Positions 36,397 to 44,955 of a DNA stretch of 64,000 nucleotides are shown piece by piece. The stretch's first letter is position 1. The number at the start of each line of letters is the position of its first letter. The notes under the pieces were generated by a model. The model ran no database searches. It saw nothing but the letters and a program-made list of their open reading frames with translations, and was not told where the DNA came from. Location of the stretch: contig NZ_SMOK01000011.1 of NCBI RefSeq assembly GCF_004353925.1, positions 434,001 through 498,000 of the forward strand, given 5' to 3'. This DNA comes from Pseudomonas sp. H9. GTDB taxonomy: Bacteria; Pseudomonadota; Gammaproteobacteria; Pseudomonadales; Pseudomonadaceae. The translations under genes were made by a program, and so were the position numbers.

Positions 36397-37998
36397 TCAG
36401 GCTTGCCACCAGCGTTCGATCAGGCGCAGGCCGTCGAGCTCGCCGTAAGGCGCGGTCGTGCCGCCATGGGTGACGCGCTTGGAGCGCGCCGCCACGGAGC
36501 TGGCGAACAGCGGCACGATAGCCCCGCCTTCGTCGCGGCACAGGGCCTGCATTTCGTTGTACATTTCCTGGCGCAGCGGCGCGTTCATCTCGCCCCGTGC
36601 GGCATTGAGCAGCTGGTTGAAACGTGGGTTGTCCCAGTGCGTCTCGTTCCATGCCGCGCCTTTGGCGTAACCGATGCTGAACATGCGGTCGGCGGTCAGG
36701 CTGCTGTAAAAGAACGAGGCGGTGAACGGTTGTTTCATCCACACATTGGTGAAATAGCCGTCGGCAGGTTCACGGACCACATCGATATCGATGCCAGCCA
36801 GACGCGCCTGCTCCTTGAACAACACTGACGCATCCACTGCGCCGGTGTAGGCCGCATCGGATGCTTGCAGGCGCACTTTGAGCGAATCGACACCGGCCTG
36901 ACGCAGGTAGAAGCGCGCCTTGTCCGGGTCGTAGCTGCGCTGCTCCAAGGCAGCATTGATGAAGCGGCTGCCGGGCTGGATCGGATGATCGTTGCCAATC
37001 TGGCCATAGCCATATAGCACCGACGCCAACAAGGTTTCACGGTTGATCGCATGCTTGAGCGCCAGGCGGATGTTGTTGTCCTGGAACTGCGTGCTGTCGG
37101 TCAGCATCGGGAAGGTGTAGTGCTGGGCGCCTTTGGTTTCTTCGATGGCCAGATTCGGGTTGCGCTTGAGCAAGGCCACGGTTTTCAGGTCGACCTTGTT
37201 GATCACATCGACCTGGCCGGTGACCAAGGCATTGACCCGTGCAGCACCATCGGCAATCGCCAGCAGCTCGGCACTGGCAAAGTGTGCGCGTCCGGCTTTC
37301 CAGTAATCCGGGCTGCGCTCCAGGTCCATGCGCACGCCCGGCTCGAAGCCCTTGAGGCGATAGCCGCCGGTGCCAACGCCCGCCTGCCAGTCGGATTTGC
37401 CGTCTTTGGCAGGCATGATTGCCAGGTGATAGTCGGCCACCACGTAGGCAAAGTCGACGTTGCCCGAACGCAGTTCGAACACCACGGTATCGGTGCCTTG
37501 AGCACGAACCTGGGCCACTTCGCCCAGAACGGTCTTGGCCGCCGACGTGGAACTGTCGCCCAGATGGTGCTGGATTGAGGCCACCACGTCATGGGCGTCG
37601 AGGGTTTTGCCATTATGGAACGTCACCCCTTGGCGCAGGGTGAAGGTCCAGATACGCGCATCCGGGCTCAGTTCCCAGCGCTCTGCCAGCTCTGGAATGG
37701 CGCTGCCATCAACGCCGATTTCGGTCAGGGTGTTGTACACCGCCGAGAAGCCGACAAAGGTAAAGGTGTCGGCCCAGGTGCCTGGATCCAGAGAGTCGGT
37801 GGTACTGCCACCGGCCAGGCCCATGCGCAGCACGCCGCCGGCTTTGGGGGTGGCTTCTTCGGCCCAGCCACGCATCGGCAAGCCCAGAGAAAACGCCCCG
37901 GCTACTGCAGCGGCGGTGGCGCTGTATTTGAGAAAATCGCGACGTGGCAAGCCACCGTCGTGCATCGCTTGAGTAATTTTGTTGTTGTTATCGCTCAT
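36397..37998 (-). CDS. Peptide/opine-type ABC substrate-binding protein (SBP family 5)
   Basis: A 533-residue periplasmic protein with a twin-arginine signal (LPRRDFLKYS at about 17-26, then a hydrophobic stretch ending GWAEEA). The family 5 domain includes WTFTLRQGVTFHNGKTLDAHD. Tat export of a family 5 binding protein is less usual than Sec export. The ATG at 37998 is supported by AGGGG upstream. It heads a five-gene operon (binding protein, two permeases, fused ATPase, quinone reductase). The first codons hold a strong Crc/Hfq-type motif. Confidence 0.88.
   Translation of the reverse strand: MSDNNNKITQAMHDGGLPRRDFLKYSATAAAVAGAFSLGLPMRGWAEEATPKAGGVLRMGLAGGSTTDSLDPGTWADTFTFVGFSAVYNTLTEIGVDGSAIPELAERWELSPDARIWTFTLRQGVTFHNGKTLDAHDVVASIQHHLGDSSTSAAKTVLGEVAQVRAQGTDTVVFELRSGNVDFAYVVADYHLAIMPAKDGKSDWQAGVGTGGYRLKGFEPGVRMDLERSPDYWKAGRAHFASAELLAIADGAARVNALVTGQVDVINKVDLKTVALLKRNPNLAIEETKGAQHYTFPMLTDSTQFQDNNIRLALKHAINRETLLASVLYGYGQIGNDHPIQPGSRFINAALEQRSYDPDKARFYLRQAGVDSLKVRLQASDAAYTGAVDASVLFKEQARLAGIDIDVVREPADGYFTNVWMKQPFTASFFYSSLTADRMFSIGYAKGAAWNETHWDNPRFNQLLNAARGEMNAPLRQEMYNEMQALCRDEGGAIVPLFASSVAARSKRVTHGGTTAPYGELDGLRLIERWWQA
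37975..37989 (-). promoter_or_regulatory. Candidate Crc/Hfq (CA) motif at the binding-protein start
   Basis: Codons 4-8 read AACAACAACAAAATT on the mRNA, a repeated AANAANAA motif at the position where Hfq-Crc blocks translation of uptake and catabolic genes in Pseudomonas. The call rests on motif and position. Confidence 0.5.
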
Positions 37999-38073
37999 GG
38001 CATTGCCCCTGTTGAACCGCAGAGAAAAGGATTCAGCCGACTTCGCACGCATCGATGCTGCAAATATTTGTAT

Positions 38074-38088
38074 TTGTCATCGTGACAA
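38074..38088. promoter_or_regulatory. Candidate operator between the ABC operon and the Rrf2 gene
   Basis: The inverted repeat TTGTCA-TCG-TGACAA lies 76 bases upstream of the binding-protein ATG in a strongly AT-rich stretch, next to a 10-base palindrome CAAATATTTG at 38061-38070. It is well placed for repression of the ABC operon by the divergently encoded Rrf2 protein. No binding data can be derived from the sequence. Confidence 0.5.
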
Positions 38089-38143
38089 TTACATTAGACT
38101 CAATGACACGCTGCTGCCAAGCCCCTCAGCGGTGCTTTTTACT

Positions 38144-38213
38144 GTAGGCGCGGGCTTGCCCCGCAATGCGATATAAAGGGCACACCGCAATCGCGGGGCA
38201 AGCCCTCTTCTAC
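38144..38213. repeat. Degenerate REP palindrome
   Basis: REP of the GGGCTTGCCCCGC type with several mismatches: a C in GTAGGCGCGGGC on the left and AAGCCCTCTTCTAC on the right. It lies in the divergent region before the Rrf2 gene. Confidence 0.8.
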
Positions 38214-38243
38214 ACAGGGATTTTTCAAAGGAATTTGCAGATC

Positions 38244-38684
38244 ATGAGCCAGTCAACCCGCCTGATCACCGCCTCGTACATCTTGTCGTTCGTGGCCGCC
38301 AATGCCCCGCAGAAGCTGCGCACCGAGACCATCGCCAAATGGGTCAAAACCCACCCCACGCGTGTGCGCAGCCTGGTCTCGCTGATGGTCAAGGCCAACA
38401 TCCTCAAGTCCTGGCGTGGCGCCCACGGCGGCCTGACCCTGGCCCGCCCGGCCAGCGAAATCACTTTGCGTGAGGTGTATGACGCGGTACAGGAAAGCTC
38501 ACTGATCGCCGAGAAAATCGACAACCCCTTCTCCGGCCTGGAAGACCACTGCAAAGTGTTCGAAGTGTTCACCCGGTTGTTCGCCATGCTCGAAGCCAAC
38601 ATGCGCCTGGACCTGGGCGCGATCACCGCCGACCAACTGTTCGTTGCCTTCGACAAGCCGCTGGAAAAAGCCGAGCAGGCCTGA
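38244..38684 (+). CDS. Rrf2-family regulator without Fe-S cysteines
   Basis: A 146-residue regulator with the Rrf2 winged helix (TIAKWVKTHPTRVRSLVSLM, then WRGAHGGLTLARPASEITL). IscR and NsrR carry three clustered cysteines for an iron-sulfur cluster; here only one cysteine is visible (DHCKVF), so direct Fe-S sensing is unlikely and a YwnA/CymR-like mode is possible. The ATG at 38244 has AAAGGA upstream. It is divergent from the ABC/quinone reductase operon and is its likely regulator. Confidence 0.82.
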   Translation: MSQSTRLITASYILSFVAANAPQKLRTETIAKWVKTHPTRVRSLVSLMVKANILKSWRGAHGGLTLARPASEITLREVYDAVQESSLIAEKIDNPFSGLEDHCKVFEVFTRLFAMLEANMRLDLGAITADQLFVAFDKPLEKAEQA

Positions 38685-38716
38685 TTCGTTCAAGCCACCT
38701 GTGGGGCAGCTGCCTT

Positions 38717-38788
38717 TGTAGGAGCGGGCTTGCCCCGCGATTCGGTGTGACTGACAGATCGCTATCGCGGGGCAAGCCCGCTCCTACA
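38717..38788. repeat. REP palindrome
   Basis: Perfect 24-base arms (TGTAGGAGCGGGCTTGCCCC onward and complement) flank a 24-base centre, between the Rrf2 gene and vgrG. The remaining 120 bases before vgrG hold its promoter region; no clear consensus was recognised there. Confidence 0.92.
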
Positions 38789-38912
38789 GCAAGTCCGCCC
38801 CCACAATTGGCAAATGCGGGCGCACTTTCGGAAGCGTCTGACATATTTCCTAAGTAAACCTAGGTAGCTTTTCCGGGGTTGATTTTCTACCCGTTTAAGG
38901 AAAAACAAGCCT

Positions 38913-40955
38913 ATGTCGACCTCGGCCCACTGCGCGCGTTTTACGTTAACAATCCCCACCGTTCGCAACGACTTCAAAGTCCTTGCCTTCCACGGCACGG
39001 AAACCATCAGTTCCCTGTACGCAATTCAGGTGGAGCTGGTCAGCGAATACCCCGACTTTGCTATCGAAAGCCTGCTCGGTCAACCCGCCTTCCTGCAATT
39101 CGGCCACAACGGCGAAGGCCTCCACGGGCGGATCGAAAACGCCCAGGTCGGTGAGCCCGGCAGGCGCCTGACCCGCTATCAAATCACCCTGGTCCCGGCC
39201 CTGCATTACCTGCAGTTCAGCCACAACCAGCGAATTTTCCAGCACATGACCGTGCCGCAGATCATTACTCAGGTGTTGCAGGAACATGGCATTCAGGCCG
39301 ATGCCTTTACCTTCCATGTCAGCCCCAGCCCGGAGCGCGACTACTGCACGCAATACGGTGATGCCTCCGACTTCAGCTTCATCCAGCGCCTGTGCAGTGA
39401 AGAAGGCATCGCCTGGCACCACCAGCACAGCGCCGATGGCCACCACCTGGTGTTCACCGACCATCAGAGCTTCTTCCCCAAACTGGCGGCAACACCCTAT
39501 CGACAAGGTGCTGGCATGGTCGCCGATCATCCGGTGGTCAGCCAGTTCAGCCAGCGTTTCAGCACCCGCACCAGCCGCGTCACCCACCGCGACTATGACC
39601 TCAAACGCCCGAGCCGCTTGCTCGAAAGCCGACAGCGCGCCGACTTCACCCCCGCCCTTGAAGACTACCGCTACCCAATGCCCTTCGACACTGAAGAGCG
39701 CAGCAAGCAGCTGGCCCGCCAGGCTCTGGAACGCCACCGTCTCGACTACCAATTGGCCGAAGGTGAAAGCGACCAACCCGCGCTGCGCAGCGGTCACTTC
39801 TTCGGCCTCACCGAGCATCCGCGCAACGCCTGCAACGACCTGTGGTTACTGCTCAGCGTGAGCCACGAAGGCAAGCAGCCGCAGGTGTTTGAGGAAGCGG
39901 CCAGCAGCGTTGGGCAAGCCAAAGACGGCTTCAACCAAGGCTACCGCAACAGTTTCAGCGCCATTCCCTGGGACGTGTTCTACCGTCCGCCGCTGGTCAG
40001 CCGTGAGGCACTGTTGGTCAGCCAGACCGCCCGCGTCACCGGGCCCGAGGGCGAAGAAATCTATTGCGATGAGCACGGTCGGGTCAAAGTCGAGTTCCAC
40101 TGGGACCGTGCCGAACTGAACAGCGACAACAGCAGCTGCTGGCTGCGGGTCGCCTCCAACTGGGCGGGCGAGCGTTTCGGCGCAGTCACCATCCCGCGCA
40201 TCGGCATGGAAGTGTTGGTCACCTTCCAGGAGGGCAACCCCGACCAGCCGTTGATTACTGGCTGCCTGACCAACACGCGCACCCCACCGCCCTACCCCTT
40301 ACCTGCCAACAAAACCAAAACCGTACTACGCAGCCGCAGCACACCCGACAGCAGCGGCTACAACGAACTGTCGCTTGAAGACCGCAGCGGCCAGGAACTG
40401 ATCTACCTGCGCGCCCAGCGCGATCTGGAGCAAAACATCGAACACGACAGCCGCCTGCAGGTGGGCAACGAATACCGGGAAACCATCAAGGGCAACAGCA
40501 TTGCGGTGCTTGAAGCCGAAGACCAGCGCACGGTGACCGCCGACCGCAAGGTCGAGCTTAGATCCAACGACTACCTGCACATTGCCGACAGCAGCCACAC
40601 CCGTGTTGGACAAGCGCTGGTGGTGGACGCCGGCCAGCAAATCCACCTCAAAGCCGGTGCGCACCTGATTGTCGATACCGGGGCCGGCATCACCCTGAAA
40701 GCAGGCGGCCAGCACATCGTCATCGGCCCTGGCGGCATCTTCAGCAGTACCGACATCCAAACGGGTGGCGCACCCATCGCCGGAACCGCTGCAGCACCGC
40801 TATTGCCCGGCAGGCTCGAGGGGTTGTCTTCCCCCGAGACACTGGTACCCACTCTGGCGTCATCCGGCGCCATCCCGCCCGGCATTCACCCGCTCTGTGG
40901 CAAGCAAAGCAATGGCGCCTGCAGCCGAGGAGACTGCGCATGCAAGAAGGGTTGA
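38913..40955 (+). CDS. vgrG: Type VI secretion spike protein VgrG
   Basis: A 680-residue VgrG. The gp27-like part occupies about 1-370 (RYQITLVPALHYLQFSHNQRIFQ). A gp5 OB-fold follows (DEHGRVKVEFHWDR, WLRVASNWAGERFGAVTIPRIGMEVLV), then a triple-stranded beta-helix with repeats (about 530-620). A short linker ends in a cysteine-rich tail (Cys662, 670, 675, 677). It has no toxin extension. The ATG follows TAAGGA. Its 3' end overlaps the DUF4123 gene by 16 bases, so it is a dedicated spike for the effector encoded two genes on. No sheath, baseplate or Hcp gene is in the window. Confidence 0.93.
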   Translation: MSTSAHCARFTLTIPTVRNDFKVLAFHGTETISSLYAIQVELVSEYPDFAIESLLGQPAFLQFGHNGEGLHGRIENAQVGEPGRRLTRYQITLVPALHYLQFSHNQRIFQHMTVPQIITQVLQEHGIQADAFTFHVSPSPERDYCTQYGDASDFSFIQRLCSEEGIAWHHQHSADGHHLVFTDHQSFFPKLAATPYRQGAGMVADHPVVSQFSQRFSTRTSRVTHRDYDLKRPSRLLESRQRADFTPALEDYRYPMPFDTEERSKQLARQALERHRLDYQLAEGESDQPALRSGHFFGLTEHPRNACNDLWLLLSVSHEGKQPQVFEEAASSVGQAKDGFNQGYRNSFSAIPWDVFYRPPLVSREALLVSQTARVTGPEGEEIYCDEHGRVKVEFHWDRAELNSDNSSCWLRVASNWAGERFGAVTIPRIGMEVLVTFQEGNPDQPLITGCLTNTRTPPPYPLPANKTKTVLRSRSTPDSSGYNELSLEDRSGQELIYLRAQRDLEQNIEHDSRLQVGNEYRETIKGNSIAVLEAEDQRTVTADRKVELRSNDYLHIADSSHTRVGQALVVDAGQQIHLKAGAHLIVDTGAGITLKAGGQHIVIGPGGIFSSTDIQTGGAPIAGTAAAPLLPGRLEGLSSPETLVPTLASSGAIPPGIHPLCGKQSNGACSRGDCACKKG

Positions 40956-41788
40956 TCGACTTCATCCAGCAACCGCGGCACAACGGCTTGATGGCAACAG
41001 ACCAGCCGCTGCACTTCATCCTTGACCAAGCACTGTATCCCGGTCTGGTGCAAGAGCTTGCGGCACAGCACGTGTACGCCTTCGACTTTCTGCTCATCGG
41101 TACCGACTTCACCTCGCGGGCAACCAACGGGCCGATCTGGCTCAGCGCCGAGCCGCAAAGCGACCTCGCTCAGTGGTGTATGCAGCTGTGTCAGCATCAC
41201 CATGCCGGCATAGTGATTGCCGCCAGCGACCGTGAACAGGCACTCGCCCATGCGCGCTGGCTGCTGAAAGTCAATGACGGCACCGGTGGGCAAAGTTGGA
41301 TGACCTATTATCAGCCGGCCTTGTGCGCAGCCCTGCTGGGCACTACCGACGCGTCATCAATGCCCCTGTTGCTGGGCCCTTGGTCAGCGCTGTATGCGCC
41401 CTCCCCGCGCCATATCCACGGGCTGGAGCCGGGCTGGTTGAGCTGGCAAACAGAACATCCCGGCCAAACGCCGACCCACGCGCTGCTCAGCCTGCCGCCG
41501 CGCACCCAGCCGACCTACATCACCTTGCGCTGGGTGTATTGGCTGGACCAGGAACACGCCGCTTTTAACTCGCCGGATGTCAAACAACTCCCCGCGTTGA
41601 TCGACAACCTCAACCTGATGCTTGAACACCAGCTCACCAAGCACAGGCATCTCCTTCAGTTAGCCAAGCTGATAACGCACCCCAGCCTCGCCTCTGAGCC
41701 TGCCGTCATGGCCATTCTACGCAGCACTGATTCCGCCTTTGCCAAGGTCGAACAACTGCTCGCCTTACCTGACTCAAGGAGCAATTAA
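40940..41788 (+). CDS. DUF4123 T6SS effector chaperone (Tap/TEC/VasW type)
   Basis: A 282-residue protein with the DUF4123 fold in the first ~130 residues (HFILDQALYPGLVQEL; WLSAEPQSDLAQWC) and a helical C-terminal part. DUF4123 proteins load a specific effector onto its cognate VgrG and are encoded between the two, as here and as VasW between VgrG-2 and VasX in Vibrio cholerae. GAGGAG lies before the ATG, which overlaps the end of vgrG. The effector follows 5 bases after its stop. Confidence 0.85.
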   Translation: MQEGLIDFIQQPRHNGLMATDQPLHFILDQALYPGLVQELAAQHVYAFDFLLIGTDFTSRATNGPIWLSAEPQSDLAQWCMQLCQHHHAGIVIAASDREQALAHARWLLKVNDGTGGQSWMTYYQPALCAALLGTTDASSMPLLLGPWSALYAPSPRHIHGLEPGWLSWQTEHPGQTPTHALLSLPPRTQPTYITLRWVYWLDQEHAAFNSPDVKQLPALIDNLNLMLEHQLTKHRHLLQLAKLITHPSLASEPAVMAILRSTDSAFAKVEQLLALPDSRSN

Positions 41789-41793
41789 CACTA

Positions 41794-44700
41794 ATGGAAT
41801 CGAGCAACCACACCGCCCCTTGCCTCGCGCTTGACCCACAAACCAAGCCCAAGCCGACCCGCGACTTCAGTTTTGCCACACAGGAAAAGCTCCCCTGCTC
41901 GCCGGTGTACGCCGACATCATCTATGCCACCAACGAAAAAAAGTTCTGGCTACTTTCCGCCGAAGCGTCCGACACGCTCCAGGAGTGCGCCAGCACGCTG
42001 GACAAACTGATTGCCCCAGGCAAGAGCGTGGAGGAACGCCAGCAGGGCCTGTACGCCTGCGACCTGCTCGACTACTTCCTCGAACCCAAGCTGGCCAACT
42101 TTCTTGAAGGCAAGCAGAAGGCGCGGATGCTTGAAATCGAGGCGCAGGAGCCGTTGATTGCTGACCCGCGTTATGCCCTGACGGCCAAGGCGGCAGCAGA
42201 AGAACGACAGCGCAATCTGGCCGCTAAAAAAACGGGGAACGAAAGTGTCGACCGTCATCAGTTAGCGTGGGAATTCAACGAACGGTTGGAAGAAAACCGC
42301 AAAAAATACATATCGATGACAAAGCTTCACGAGGAATGGCAACAACTGGCCGACCTCGCCCGAGCGCAAGCCACGCGTCTAGGTTATGTGATCGAGAACG
42401 GCACCCTGTTCACGCCTGAAACCATCGAAGTTCGCAACATCATCCAGACGTACCTGCGCGAGCGGGCCAAGCTCACAGCCTTCTCTGTCGATGAGGTGGC
42501 CAGGGCCGTGCAGGCCGTCAGCGAGTATCACGACAAACTGCAAAATTGCCTGATCGACTGTGAAGGTCAGCTGTTGAGCGGCTACGCCTTGCCCCCCATG
42601 GAGGCGGCAAAGGACGCTTACGCAGCGTACCTTGAGGCGATCCACAGCGCCGCCAACTACGGCATTGCCCTGCCCGAGCTGGCGTTGTGCCAAGGCAGCG
42701 ACATTGAAACCGGCGTGCGCGCGCTCAAGGAGTATCTGGCGCTGCAGCAGCAACAGGCCCAATGCAAGCAGCGCATGTTCGACACGTACGAGGCGTGGAT
42801 CAAAGCCAGCGGTGAGAACACCCAGGCGCCCGGCAGCCTGGTGTCGACAGAACGTGCCAACTGGGCCGCCCTGCAAAGCCGGTTGGATGCCATCTATGAA
42901 CAAGCGCGAAACAATGTCGCCTCGAGCCTGCCGCGCCGCCATTTCCTCTGGGAGCCCGAGCAGTTCCAGCCCACGCCACTGCAACGCCTGGCCAAACCGA
43001 ACTTCCCGCTGCGGGAAATCAGCTGGCCCAGCAGCGGTTCGCCAGTGCGTCATATCAGCCTGACGCTGCTCAAGGGGCTTAAGGACAAGAGCACGATCAA
43101 TTTCGCGGGCAACAGCACCGGCAAGTCAGCGAAAGACCAGGCCCACAGCGACTTCCATGAATGGCTCAGCGCCATGGGCGCCGTGCCGATTGACGACCAG
43201 GGCGAGTGGTTTGACCCCGAGGGTTACTTTGAGGTCGAACTGTTCCACAGCGAGCTGCTCAAACAAGGCTACCAAGTAAAAACCCTGGCCAGTGCCGAGC
43301 AGCGCCACACCTGGGGTCGGCACCTGCGCCAGATGCTGTTCTTCGCCGGTGTGCAACGTAAGCTGCGTCTGTTTGACGCCAGCCCACAAGCCCAACTGGT
43401 TCGTTGCCTGGCACCCAAGACCGGTAACGTGCAACAAAGCGTCACGACCAGCAGCACCCTTTCTCCCTTCGGCATCAAAGCCTCGGCCAGCGTGCAGATG
43501 GAGGTCCACCTGGCTCGGGGCGAAGTCGAACTGTTCAAGCTCGATTGGCCCAAGCGCCACGAAGCCGAGGACATCAAGCTCACCTACAAGAACGCCGATG
43601 GCTCGGGCGATACCGAGATGAACATCGGTAGTTTTTCCTTCCACTTTGGTGCCCGTGCCTGGGGCTTTGCCGGCGCTGCGGCACTGGCCTCGGCCAACCT
43701 TGCCCTGACGCCGTTCAACACCCGCTACGGCGCAGGGCTCAGTGCCTTGCAGGATGCCGAGGCCCCTGCCTCTAGCCTCTTGTCTACCGCACACACAAAA
43801 AGAAGCGCCCAGCACGTCAACGGCAGAACCGCCAACGTACAGATCGACGATGGTGCCAAGGCGGCTTTTAACCTGTTTGCCGGTGTACAGGCGGGTGTTC
43901 ACCTCACTGGCGCCCTGAACTGGTCACCGCCCAAAGACCTGATAGCACTGCGCACGGCTGCCCTGACCTTGAAACTCACCCCCGAACAACGCGCCCGGCA
44001 AACCGGTGCTCAGTGGCTGAGCCTGGCACGCCTGGAGGGCAACCTCAGCGCTGCGGCAGGGGTTGGCGCCTCGGCAGACTTCGCCCTGTCTGCCGACAAA
44101 GGCCGGCTGATCCTGCGGATCAAAGCCGCCTTGGTCTTTGGCCCTGGTAGCCAGGGTTCGTTTGCCTTTGAGGTGGGGTACGACGCTGTTTTTGAACTGC
44201 TGAATTTGTTCCGGCGCGAACTGCATAAAAACGGCGGTGAGCCTTTGGATTGGGTGGATGGCAGTGCGGCGGATTTGTTCAGCAAGATGAACTTGCTGGG
44301 GCTTGCGGGGTTGGATCCGCAGATGCTCTACCTGATGGGCTTCGACAAGATTGCTGAATTGTGTGAAGTGATAACCAGCAGGGGTAAGGGTGGGTTGGTG
44401 GCGCATACTATTATGCACTACGAAAAACCTGCTGAATTGGAACAATGGACTATTGACGCAATTCCGGAAGCCTTGGGGCCGATGTTTATGACGTTGATTA
44501 GTGAGGCGAGAGCATTTGAAGTCACGTCCTTACGAAAGGATAACAAAAACAAATTAGTTGAAATAAAAAAAAGTTACAGCAAGTCAGAGTGCTGGATACT
44601 TCAGCAACACGCCATCAACCAGCTACTAAGCTGGATCACTAGCAACGCAAAGAAAAAAAGCAGCTTACCTTCTGCGCAACTGCAATTTGAAGAAGCATGC

Positions 44701-44955
44701 ATGCGAATGAACCGATTTGGTACTAAATCGGAAACTCCGAGCCAGTCATATTGCACAGAAAGATTGAGAATTGACAACTTTATGACTGAAGGAGTAGAGA
44801 GACATGAGCGATTAGCCGAAATAACTCGTGCCGAGTACAGAGCCAACGCTGCGCTACTAGGAAAAAGAATGGATGTGTTCTGTGAGCGACACACCTATTA
44901 CGGCAGAGATTATGTACCCGGCGGATTCGCAAGATACAAAGGAGAAAATCAATGA
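41794..44955 (+). CDS. Large T6SS effector with polymorphic C-terminal domain
   Basis: A 1053-residue protein with no signal peptide. Residues 1-400 are largely helical and charged. About 420-610 is a mixed domain. About 620-830 is rich in Gly/Ala with amphipathic or hydrophobic stretches (GARAWGFAGAAALASANLAL, GVQAGVHLTGALNW). Residues 865-1053 form a separate AT-rich-encoded domain repeated in the orphan protein at 46047. Context (vgrG, DUF4123, effector, periplasmic partner) mirrors VgrG-2/VasW/VasX/TsiV2 and the BTH_I2691-like pore-forming group, but I could not assign the family by motif. Its stop overlaps the next start (ATGA). The C-terminal activity is unknown; conserved blocks are QLQFEEA-MRMNRFG and YGR-Y-PGG-ARYKGE. 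Confidence 0.7.
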   Translation: MESSNHTAPCLALDPQTKPKPTRDFSFATQEKLPCSPVYADIIYATNEKKFWLLSAEASDTLQECASTLDKLIAPGKSVEERQQGLYACDLLDYFLEPKLANFLEGKQKARMLEIEAQEPLIADPRYALTAKAAAEERQRNLAAKKTGNESVDRHQLAWEFNERLEENRKKYISMTKLHEEWQQLADLARAQATRLGYVIENGTLFTPETIEVRNIIQTYLRERAKLTAFSVDEVARAVQAVSEYHDKLQNCLIDCEGQLLSGYALPPMEAAKDAYAAYLEAIHSAANYGIALPELALCQGSDIETGVRALKEYLALQQQQAQCKQRMFDTYEAWIKASGENTQAPGSLVSTERANWAALQSRLDAIYEQARNNVASSLPRRHFLWEPEQFQPTPLQRLAKPNFPLREISWPSSGSPVRHISLTLLKGLKDKSTINFAGNSTGKSAKDQAHSDFHEWLSAMGAVPIDDQGEWFDPEGYFEVELFHSELLKQGYQVKTLASAEQRHTWGRHLRQMLFFAGVQRKLRLFDASPQAQLVRCLAPKTGNVQQSVTTSSTLSPFGIKASASVQMEVHLARGEVELFKLDWPKRHEAEDIKLTYKNADGSGDTEMNIGSFSFHFGARAWGFAGAAALASANLALTPFNTRYGAGLSALQDAEAPASSLLSTAHTKRSAQHVNGRTANVQIDDGAKAAFNLFAGVQAGVHLTGALNWSPPKDLIALRTAALTLKLTPEQRARQTGAQWLSLARLEGNLSAAAGVGASADFALSADKGRLILRIKAALVFGPGSQGSFAFEVGYDAVFELLNLFRRELHKNGGEPLDWVDGSAADLFSKMNLLGLAGLDPQMLYLMGFDKIAELCEVITSRGKGGLVAHTIMHYEKPAELEQWTIDAIPEALGPMFMTLISEARAFEVTSLRKDNKNKLVEIKKSYSKSECWILQQHAINQLLSWITSNAKKKSSLPSAQLQFEEACMRMNRFGTKSETPSQSYCTERLRIDNFMTEGVERHERLAEITRAEYRANAALLGKRMDVFCERHTYYGRDYVPGGFARYKGENQ

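Noticed and set aside
38244..38684. Rrf2 gene as iscR or nsrR
   Set aside because: It lacks the three clustered cysteines needed for an Fe-S cluster and is not next to isc genes.
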